A stretch of DNA of 6,817 nt, from the NCBI GenBank assembly GCA_027492445.1, contig JAPUES010000235.1, forward strand, positions 1 to 6,817. The letters run 5' to 3'. Made by a program: the position numbers and the translations under genes. Position 1 is the first letter of the stretch. The number at the start of each line of letters is the position of its first letter. Shown piece by piece: positions 1 through 5,902 of this stretch. Under the pieces are notes generated by a model. The model was given only the letters and a program-made list of their open reading frames with translations, was not told where the DNA came from and did not search any database. The DNA comes from Sporomusaceae bacterium (GTDB lineage: Bacteria > Bacillota > Negativicutes > DSM-13327).

Positions 1-275
1 CCATAATCATTGCCAACAGCCGTTAATATGGATGTATCGGTTGTCAAAGCGACCGCCGCTAGGCCACGACGTTCTTTTACAAAGCGACCTACAAATTCAG
101 CTGCTAAATGCTGACTATCGGCCGCACTGCCCCCATTCCCGCAAAAGAAAATAGTTCTACCATTCAATACGGCATCCTTACACAAAGATGCAATTTGCTC
201 TATATCTCCTATACAATGCTGTCTTATTTGTTCGATTACAGCAATATGTTCTTCAATTAATCTTGTAATGTCCAC
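1..275 (-). CDS. gmhA: Sedoheptulose-7-phosphate isomerase GmhA (partial, 3' end beyond the left edge)
   Basis: GmhA is the first enzyme of ADP-heptose synthesis, converting sedoheptulose 7-phosphate to D-glycero-D-manno-heptose 7-phosphate in the cytoplasm. Reading the minus strand by hand gives 91 complete codons and then the window ends. The SIS-domain phosphosugar loop CGNGGSAAD lies at residues 45-53. It is followed by H56 and E60 (HLAAE), the spacing of the zinc-binding His and Glu known in GmhA, and then by the family-typical stretches FVGRFVKERRGL and LTTDTSILTAVGNDYG. Family members are usually about 185-195 residues, so roughly half is missing. I chose a GTG start at 273-275 because an excellent Shine-Dalgarno sequence sits 8 bases upstream. 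An in-frame ATG at 300-302 would add nine residues but has no ribosome binding site. It is the last gene visible in the operon, 40 bases after the preceding GT9 gene. Confidence 0.93.
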   Translation of the reverse strand, partial: MDITRLIEEHIAVIEQIRQHCIGDIEQIASLCKDAVLNGRTIFFCGNGGSAADSQHLAAEFVGRFVKERRGLAAVALTTDTSILTAVGNDY

Positions 276-283
276 TGTTATTA

Positions 284-293
284 CCTCCTCCTT
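284..293 (-). promoter_or_regulatory. Strong Shine-Dalgarno sequence that decides the gmhA start
   Basis: The minus strand reads AAGGAGGAGG, then TAATAACA, then GTG. The 8-base spacing is ideal for the GTG at 273-275 and places the site downstream of the competing ATG at 300-302. It is the best ribosome binding site in the window; the other genes have only three to six matching bases. Confidence 0.8.
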
Positions 294-315
294 ACTTTCC
301 ATAGAAAAAAGCATG

Positions 316-1407
316 CTACTTTTGGGGTAGGATATAACTACCTGCTTCATATCGTTGCGGGTTTTCTAATTGCTCTAAGGTATATTTCATTACAGTATCT
401 ACGTCAATGCCCCACATACACTCATGTGCTGTCGGACATTGATGTTTTCCACAAGGATGACATGCTAAAGGGGTCTTTATCACTACACTTTTGTCATTAT
501 AGGGATAAAAACCTGGTACGGGAGATGGCCCAAACATAGATACAAGGGGTACATTCATCGCCACCGCTACATGCATGGGACCCGTATCATTGGTTACTAA
601 TACACTACATTTTTTTAACAGCGCTGCTAATTCTAATAGTGTCATTTTACCTGTAAAAGTTCTAAGTAGCAAATGTTCTTTATGGCGCATCAGGTCAATG
701 GTTTCTGCAACAATAGCAACATCCATAGGGCCACCATAATACGCTACTCCATAGCCCATGTCTAGTAAACGGTCAGCTACCTCGGCATAATGCTCTTTAC
801 GCCACCGCTTCGTCGGCCAACTAGCACCAATATTTAGTCCTATCACCTTTTGACTTTTTCCACTAAAAGCCTCACTCCATATGGATTCGGCGCGTTCCTC
901 GGCTTCTTCATCTAGCCACATTTCAATGCCGCGGTCATCCATTTGGGTAATGCCTAAAGTTTCCCTTAATACATCAAAATGAGAATGGACCTGATGCTTA
1001 ATGGCTTTGCGATTTTCTAGCACCTTATCAAAGAAGATTCCTAACCCAAAGGTGGAATAACCCACTATTTTTTTTGCACCACTGTAGGCCGCAAGAAAGG
1101 AAGCTCGTTCATTGGCATGAAGATTAATAACAATATCAAACTTTTGCTTACGAATTTCTTGGGCAAAAGCAAAATAAGTGCTTAGTTTATTATGATACCC
1201 TTTTTTATCAATGGCAATGAGTTCATCAATGTTTTGATTATATTTTACCAAATCAGCTAGCATTCCATCGGCTAATAGGGCAATATGAGCCTTCGGATAA
1301 TTGGTCCGAAGGGTTCTAAGGACTGGGGTAACTAAGAGCAAGTCACCAATATGCATGAGATTAATAACAAGGATTTTTTGTTTTTCATTTATTTCTTTTT
1401 GTTGCAT
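316..1407 (-). CDS. GT9 family glycosyltransferase, WaaF-like (putative LPS heptosyltransferase II)
   Basis: A complete 363-residue GT-B enzyme of glycosyltransferase family 9, expected to move heptose from ADP-heptose onto the LPS core at the inner membrane face. The N-terminal acceptor domain carries HIGDLLLVTP, with D22 in the position of the catalytic Asp of WaaC/WaaF. The donor domain has NIGASWPTKRW (192-202, K200), then NDTGPMHVAVAMNVPLV (273-289) and FGPSPVPGFYPY (292-303). By recall, the KRW..HYAE stretch and the GPSxPxF pattern look closest to E. coli WaaF. Four cysteines (C316, C319, C324, C330) form a cluster near the C-terminus that E. coli WaaF and WaaC lack. The ATG at 1405-1407 lies inside the end of the upstream GT4-like gene (19-base overlap), which suggests translational coupling; the ribosome binding site is weak. 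The acceptor cannot be read from sequence. Confidence 0.88.
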   Translation of the reverse strand: MQQKEINEKQKILVINLMHIGDLLLVTPVLRTLRTNYPKAHIALLADGMLADLVKYNQNIDELIAIDKKGYHNKLSTYFAFAQEIRKQKFDIVINLHANERASFLAAYSGAKKIVGYSTFGLGIFFDKVLENRKAIKHQVHSHFDVLRETLGITQMDDRGIEMWLDEEAEERAESIWSEAFSGKSQKVIGLNIGASWPTKRWRKEHYAEVADRLLDMGYGVAYYGGPMDVAIVAETIDLMRHKEHLLLRTFTGKMTLLELAALLKKCSVLVTNDTGPMHVAVAMNVPLVSMFGPSPVPGFYPYNDKSVVIKTPLACHPCGKHQCPTAHECMWGIDVDTVMKYTLEQLENPQRYEAGSYILPQK

Positions 1408-2549
1408 AGCCTTATTAACCTTTCTGCAAAAATTTTAGGTGAATATATTTCATATGCTCTTGCTAATTCTTGTTCATATACGGGTGCTTTTTCCTGAAAG
1501 GTGTTAATAAATTGTTGGATGGAAATATGAAGGGACTCGCTATTACCACTTTCAAATACACAACCGATATCAAACTGCTCAGATACTTCAGGGTTTATTT
1601 CACTACTCAACACTACGGGTTTTTGATAGCCAATCGCTGTGAATAGCATCCCCGCCCAATGATATCGATAACGAGCTGCCGAATAAGGCATAAGCAAGGC
1701 ATCTACATCTGCAATCGCTGCTTGCCAGTCCTTGCCAAACAATCCTTTATGGAGAAATTTTATATGCTGGTGATGTTGATACTTGGCAATAATACGCTCA
1801 AAATCCTCTGAATCCTCTGGTTTCATGGTGGCGCCTTGCACTAATAATTGGACGGAATTGGTATAGGTCCCAGCGATAAAAGCATCTAAAAATGCATCTA
1901 GCTTTTTTTCACGACGATACTGACCAAAAAAGCCAAGTTTCATGGGTTGTTCCTTGGTAATCACTCTTGTGATTGGGAGCGCCTCAGATGGCACAATATC
2001 CCGAGGAATATAGGCAGGAGGATTGATGCAATGCATATTAGTAAACTTACGGCCAAACACCTCTGTACCAAAGGTCATGACTGCTGCCTTGATATTTGGA
2101 TATTGGGCTAGGTTCTCTACTTCTTTGAAAAAATTTGGTGCTTCTTTAGGGTTAATACCATGTAATATAAAAATCACTGGTACTGGAGACTTCTTTAAAA
2201 TATTAATATGTAAGGCTCGTAAATAACGATAGGTCGAGGTTGGTACAATGATGGCATCAAATTCACCCTTCATAGCCCGGTGATACATTTGCCGAAACCA
2301 ACGCTGCCGATTAAACTCTCTTTTAAGAGAAGCAAGGGATTTTCTAAGTCCTCTCATCCCTGTATAAGAAACACCTTCTCCTGATAAATACTCTACAGGA
2401 ACACCATATTCAACATTAAATTTAAATTTTTCGGGCACATAGAGCACGACCTCATGACCTAGGGCCTGGAATTCATCCACTAAAATACGATCAAAATCAA
2501 CTTCATGTCCGCCAGGAGTGGTAATGGATTCTAAAATAGCAATCTTCAT
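1389..2549 (-). CDS. GT4-like GT-B glycosyltransferase of unknown specificity
   Basis: A complete 386-residue protein with GT-B layout. The N-terminal domain starts MKIAILES with a GG loop at 13-14 and contains a FILHGINPKE strand-loop near 127-136. The C-terminal donor domain starts around LGFFGQYRREKKLD (205-218), followed by VQLLVQGA (233-240), DVDALLMPYS (281-290) and QKPVVLSSE (309-317). This pattern matches GT4/group 1 transferases that use nucleotide sugars; donor and acceptor are not predictable. The usual EX7E glutamates before the KPVV strand are not evident: my alignment puts Y296 and T304 there. No signal peptide or membrane segment is seen. Its start forms an ATGA overlap with the stop of the GT2 gene, with GGAG six bases upstream of the ATG. 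Its position between heptosyltransferase genes suggests a role in core oligosaccharide extension. Confidence 0.8.
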   Translation of the reverse strand: MKIAILESITTPGGHEVDFDRILVDEFQALGHEVVLYVPEKFKFNVEYGVPVEYLSGEGVSYTGMRGLRKSLASLKREFNRQRWFRQMYHRAMKGEFDAIIVPTSTYRYLRALHINILKKSPVPVIFILHGINPKEAPNFFKEVENLAQYPNIKAAVMTFGTEVFGRKFTNMHCINPPAYIPRDIVPSEALPITRVITKEQPMKLGFFGQYRREKKLDAFLDAFIAGTYTNSVQLLVQGATMKPEDSEDFERIIAKYQHHQHIKFLHKGLFGKDWQAAIADVDALLMPYSAARYRYHWAGMLFTAIGYQKPVVLSSEINPEVSEQFDIGCVFESGNSESLHISIQQFINTFQEKAPVYEQELARAYEIYSPKIFAERLIRLCNKKK

Positions 2550-3304
2550 TTACTTCTCCACTCCCTTTGCAAATAATATAATTTAACGTATTTAGCCATG
2601 GTATAAAAAGCATGAAAGACAGCGAGAATAAAACCGATTCTGCCATCACGCCAGCCTGATTTTAAAAGATAAAAACGCATAAAGCCAAACCAGGGGCGCA
2701 CTACAATATCCATCATATTAGCCTTTTTACCCTTTTCTAGCATCTTTTCCGCAACCATCGTCGTATATTGATTAAACTTAAAGAAATATCGTTCCCAACT
2801 AGTATAGGTGTGATGAAACATATGATTCTCTAATTTTTTTATTGGTAAGGTCACATTTGCCTGTTCATGGACAACACCTTCCCAAGAAATAGCCGTTCTT
2901 GGATAGAGGCGCAGTGACCAATCTGGTGAGTGACCACCGTATTTTACATGCTGGCCAAACACTACATTTCTCCGCAAAATCTGGTAAGCACATTGTTCCT
3001 GCCTTTGAATAGTTTCTTGTATTTCTTTTGCCAGTTCCGGTGTAATCCGTTCATCTGCATCTAAATACAGTACCCAATCCGCCTCAGTCTGGGTAAGAGC
3101 AAAATTACGTTGCCCAGAGAACCCCTCCGTCATAGGATGATACCTAAATTTTGCCCCTAAGCGATTGGTAATTTCCATAGTACTATCAGTACTACCCGAA
3201 TCGATAACAATTACTTCATGGGCAAAACTTGCACTGCTAATACACTCTTCAATATTCTTTTCTTCATTGTAAGTTAAAATAAGAACTGCTAGTTTTTTTA
3301 ACAT
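2546..3304 (-). CDS. GT2 family glycosyltransferase, WaaE/KdtX-like
   Basis: A complete 252-residue GT-A enzyme. The family-2 nucleotide-sugar fold is clear: LTYNEEKNIEECI at 10-22, VIDSGSTD at 33-40, GQRNFAL at 64-70, and the metal-binding DxD within LDADERI (81-87; D82, D84). The order TYNEE, DSGSTD, NFAL, LDADER, followed by R132 in SLRLYPR and VHE at 145-147, is characteristic of the WaaE/KdtX group, which in enterobacteria adds beta-1,4-glucose to the first core heptose. A hydrophobic or amphipathic C-terminal stretch (about 217-243) probably holds it against the inner membrane. The ATG at 3302-3304 has AGAGG six bases or so upstream. It lies 21 bases after the GT9 gene and overlaps the next gene by four bases. 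Glucose transfer to a heptose is an inference from the subfamily and the operon; the sugar may differ in this organism. Confidence 0.87.
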   Translation of the reverse strand: MLKKLAVLILTYNEEKNIEECISSASFAHEVIVIDSGSTDSTMEITNRLGAKFRYHPMTEGFSGQRNFALTQTEADWVLYLDADERITPELAKEIQETIQRQEQCAYQILRRNVVFGQHVKYGGHSPDWSLRLYPRTAISWEGVVHEQANVTLPIKKLENHMFHHTYTSWERYFFKFNQYTTMVAEKMLEKGKKANMMDIVVRPWFGFMRFYLLKSGWRDGRIGFILAVFHAFYTMAKYVKLYYLQREWRSK

Positions 3305-3325
3305 AGTTGCCTCTATTTACTTCAT

Positions 3326-4342
3326 TTATTTCAGCAATTCCATTGCTGATGCAATGACTTCATCCCTATCTATCTTAGCCATGCATTGATGTTCTGGGCA
3401 CGGCCCTTTCCCCCAGCATGGCGAACATTCTACTTTATGATAAATTATTATATCTTTTTTATTGCGTGGTCCCCATATAGCAGGGTCCGTGGGGCCAAAG
3501 AGCCCTATTACCGGCGTATTTACAGCTTGGCCCATATGTAGCGGTCCAGTATCAACGGATATCATTAGATCTGCCCTTTGAATAAGAGCTGCTACTTGGC
3601 CTAAGGTAAGAGTTCCCCCATACACCTGGGCACATTTACCTGCCAGTTCATTGATTTCATTCAAAAAAGGTTCTTCTACTTTGCCACCAATCAAGCAGCA
3701 ATCTGCATACTTACTAATTTCACGAATTACCTTGGCATATCCCTCTAACGTCCAACTTTTGCGCTTATAGCTACCAGCTGGGCAAATAACTACAAGTTTT
3801 TTACCCTGGGACTGTGTAATTTTCTCTTTTACATAAGAAGTATCTTCTAGCGGAATGCTAAGACATAAGCTAGTATCGTCGGTAGTGATGCCTAAAGGCC
3901 CTAATACATCCAAATAGTTGTCCGCTTCATGGCGCATAATAGTGCGCTCCGCCTTTGCCGCATGGGTCAAAAACCATTTGCCATGTTGTGCATCATAGCC
4001 AGCTCGGTAAGTTGCCCCCGTTAAAAAACCTACGATTGCCCCCCTGAGAGCAAAGTTAGTTGCTACGGTTAAATTATACTTTTCCGTACGCAGCTGGGAA
4101 ATGAGCTTCATTACTTCACTTATCTTTTTATGACGCCCCTTTTTGTCATAGACAAACACTTTATGAATATATGGATTTCCTTTTGCCATTTCCTTGGCTG
4201 CTGGAACTACCAACATATCAATTTGGGCATGAGGATAGGCCTTTTGCAGTGCCCTCGCCACAGGTGTGGATAGAATGACGTCACCAATAAAGGCTAGATT
4301 AATGATTAATATTCGTTTAATGGATACTTGGTCAATTTTCAT
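3326..4342 (-). CDS. GT9 family glycosyltransferase (putative ADP-heptose:LPS heptosyltransferase)
   Basis: A complete 338-residue GT9 enzyme when started at the ATG at 4340-4342. IINLAFIGDVILSTPVARAL carries the predicted catalytic D21. The donor side shows CPAGSYKRKSW with K195, SVDTGPLHMGQAVNTPVIGL from residue 262, and FGPTDPAIWGP (282-292). The VNTPVI..FG.TD..IW.P pattern recalls heptosyltransferase III (WaaQ) more than WaaF, but this comparison is from memory and weak. Four cysteines (C306, C309, C315, C320) cluster near the C-terminus, as in the other two GT9 proteins here. The start is ambiguous. A GTG at 4352-4354 directly follows the stop of the upstream gene (TGAGTG) but has no ribosome binding site. 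The ATG has GGA five bases upstream, so I prefer it; the GTG would add four residues. It probably adds a second or side-branch heptose. Confidence 0.87.
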   Translation of the reverse strand: MKIDQVSIKRILIINLAFIGDVILSTPVARALQKAYPHAQIDMLVVPAAKEMAKGNPYIHKVFVYDKKGRHKKISEVMKLISQLRTEKYNLTVATNFALRGAIVGFLTGATYRAGYDAQHGKWFLTHAAKAERTIMRHEADNYLDVLGPLGITTDDTSLCLSIPLEDTSYVKEKITQSQGKKLVVICPAGSYKRKSWTLEGYAKVIREISKYADCCLIGGKVEEPFLNEINELAGKCAQVYGGTLTLGQVAALIQRADLMISVDTGPLHMGQAVNTPVIGLFGPTDPAIWGPRNKKDIIIYHKVECSPCWGKGPCPEHQCMAKIDRDEVIASAMELLK

Positions 4343-4354
4343 ATCTTTCCACAC

Positions 4355-5392
4355 TCAAATTTCGTCGGATTTTAAAGGAATCATATTACAAATTCCTTGG
4401 TATACTTGTTCCACAGCAATCGCCGCTAAACAATCTATTTTCTTAGGGCAAGTGCGTTGCCAGCAGCCTGCACAGTCATAAGGAACGATAATAGGCAGGT
4501 GTTTATCCCCTAATGGTCCATTGCGCACAATGTCCGTAGGACCCATTAAGGCGATGGTTGGTGTGTCCACCGCCACTGCTAAATGCATAGGGCCAGTATC
4601 ACCACCTACGAAAACCTTGGCTTTTTTTATTATATATGCTAATTGCTTTAAGGTGGTTTTGCCTGTTAGATCAATGGGTGGGATTTCGGTCATGGCAGCA
4701 ATCATGTTGCTGATACTCCCATCATTCGGTCCACCAATCATTACGGGAATAATATTATCTTTATATAAAGCATCACAAAGCTTGGCAAAATGCTCATAGG
4801 GCCAAATTTTGTTGGGCCAATTCGCAGCTAAAGCTAACACAACGTAGGGTTTGTCTATATCTAGACCCGCCTTTCCTGCAATTCTACGAGTTAAGAGCTC
4901 CTCTTCTTCTGTATTATGAATAGTGAACATTGGTTTATCTATGTTACAGCCTAACGCCCTTGCTACATCTAAATATCTCTGTACCACATGGCCCTTCGAG
5001 TGTTCGCCCACAATTCGCTTACTGAGAAAGCCACTACCTTCACGGGTATTTTCATACACCAGGCGTTCTTTAGCACCACTTAGCCAGCTAATAATACCAC
5101 TTTTGAATAACCCCTGTAAATCAAGGGCTAAATCAAAGTTACGTTGCCGCAGTTCTTTGATAAAGGAAGGGGCATGCTGTAAAAATCCTACCACTGATTT
5201 ATATTTTTTCTTTTCAAAAATAATAATCTCATCAATATTAGGATTATTCGTCAACAAATCATAGGCTGGTTTTTCTACCACCCAAGTAATTTTAGCCTTA
5301 GGAAACTGCTCTTTCAAGGCCTGGGCTACAGGCAGGGCATGAATCACATCACCAATGGCACTGAGCTTTACAATGAGAATGTTTTTATACAT
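4355..5392 (-). CDS. waaC: LPS heptosyltransferase I (WaaC-like, GT9)
   Basis: A complete 345-residue GT9 enzyme predicted to attach the first heptose to Kdo of Kdo-lipid A, using ADP-heptose at the cytoplasmic face of the inner membrane. ILIVKLSAIGDVIHALPVA resembles the E. coli WaaC N-terminus closely, and D15 matches its catalytic Asp13. DLQGLFKSGI (91-100) corresponds to the WaaC DAQGLxKSA signature that separates heptosyltransferase I from II. In NWPNKIWPYEHF (191-202), K195 corresponds to the donor-binding Lys192. GGDTGPMHLAVAVDTPTIALMGPTD (263-287) completes the donor site. Unlike E. coli WaaC it ends with a cysteine cluster (C307, C310, C315, C321). The ATG start has AGAGGG at 5399-5404, six bases upstream and overlapping the rfaE2 stop, which suggests coupling. 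It lies ten bases after rfaE2, the gene that makes its donor. Confidence 0.9.
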   Translation of the reverse strand: MYKNILIVKLSAIGDVIHALPVAQALKEQFPKAKITWVVEKPAYDLLTNNPNIDEIIIFEKKKYKSVVGFLQHAPSFIKELRQRNFDLALDLQGLFKSGIISWLSGAKERLVYENTREGSGFLSKRIVGEHSKGHVVQRYLDVARALGCNIDKPMFTIHNTEEEELLTRRIAGKAGLDIDKPYVVLALAANWPNKIWPYEHFAKLCDALYKDNIIPVMIGGPNDGSISNMIAAMTEIPPIDLTGKTTLKQLAYIIKKAKVFVGGDTGPMHLAVAVDTPTIALMGPTDIVRNGPLGDKHLPIIVPYDCAGCWQRTCPKKIDCLAAIAVEQVYQGICNMIPLKSDEI

Positions 5393-5402
5393 AGCGAACC
5401 CT

Positions 5403-5867
5403 CTATTGTTTCATCTTGTTAATAATATTACTTGATGATTTACCCACTACTTCTGGGATAAGGATGGTTTTACCACCATACTTAGCCACTATTTCGGCTT
5501 CTGGTAGTTCTTTTATATTATAGTCTCCACCTTTTACATAAATAGCTGGTTGAAGTTCTGTAACCAATCCTTCTGCCGTGGCATCACTAAAAACCACCAC
5601 ATAGTCTACAGCAGAAAGAGCCGATAGTACTTCGGCTCGGTCTTCTTCGTTATTGATGGGACGAGATGGCCCTTTAAGTTTTCGCACTGACTCATCACTA
5701 TTTAATCCCACGATTAAGCAATCACCTAATTTTTTTGCTTCATTCAAATAGCGAACATGGCCTGCATGTAAAATATCAAAACAGCCATTGGTAAAAACAA
5801 TCCTTTTACCTGCACTCTTTAATGTTTCTATCATAGTATTTATATCACAACGATTTACTACCGTCAT
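5403..5867 (-). CDS. rfaE2: D-glycero-beta-D-manno-heptose 1-phosphate adenylyltransferase (RfaE2/HldC)
   Basis: A complete 154-residue stand-alone nucleotidyltransferase that joins heptose 1-phosphate and ATP to give ADP-D-glycero-D-manno-heptose and pyrophosphate. It corresponds to the C-terminal domain of bifunctional E. coli HldE. TNGCFDILHAGHVRYL at 26-41 includes the nucleotide-binding HxGH (H34-H37) of the cytidylyltransferase-like superfamily. VGLNSD (53-58), KGPSRPINNEEDR (65-77), YVKGGDY (110-116) and GKSSSNII (142-149, the counterpart of the ISSTxxI-type motif) follow in the expected order. The length is normal for the separate form. The ATG has AGGTG four bases upstream. It follows the kinase gene by 35 bases containing in-frame stops, so this is a real gene pair and not an HldE broken by a frameshift. 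Confidence 0.94.
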   Translation of the reverse strand: MTVVNRCDINTMIETLKSAGKRIVFTNGCFDILHAGHVRYLNEAKKLGDCLIVGLNSDESVRKLKGPSRPINNEEDRAEVLSALSAVDYVVVFSDATAEGLVTELQPAIYVKGGDYNIKELPEAEIVAKYGGKTILIPEVVGKSSSNIINKMKQ

Positions 5868-5902
5868 ATTGCACCTACTTTTTTATGAAAAATTCATTTA
5901 AT

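Noticed and set aside
310..317. AGCATGCT palindrome followed by a T run on the minus strand, considered as a terminator after the GT9 gene.
   Set aside because: The core leaves no room for a loop, the outer stem is A/T pairs with a mismatch, and it overlaps the stop codon only 35 bases before gmhA. Too weak to call.
2023..2226. Plus-strand open frame opposite the GT4-like gene.
   Set aside because: It lies wholly antisense to a conserved coding gene, resembles no family I recognise, and has no convincing ribosome binding site. Treated as a shadow.
4266..5264. Three plus-strand open frames (4266-4481, 4521-4799, 4923-5264) opposite the GT9 genes.
   Set aside because: All are antisense to strongly conserved GT9 motifs, and their translations look like reverse readings of those motifs. 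Not supported as genes.
5881..5900. Small inverted repeat ATGAA-TTT-TTCAT between the kinase and adenylyltransferase genes.
   Set aside because: Five weak A/T-rich pairs with no GC stem and no U tract; unlikely to be a terminator or processing site.
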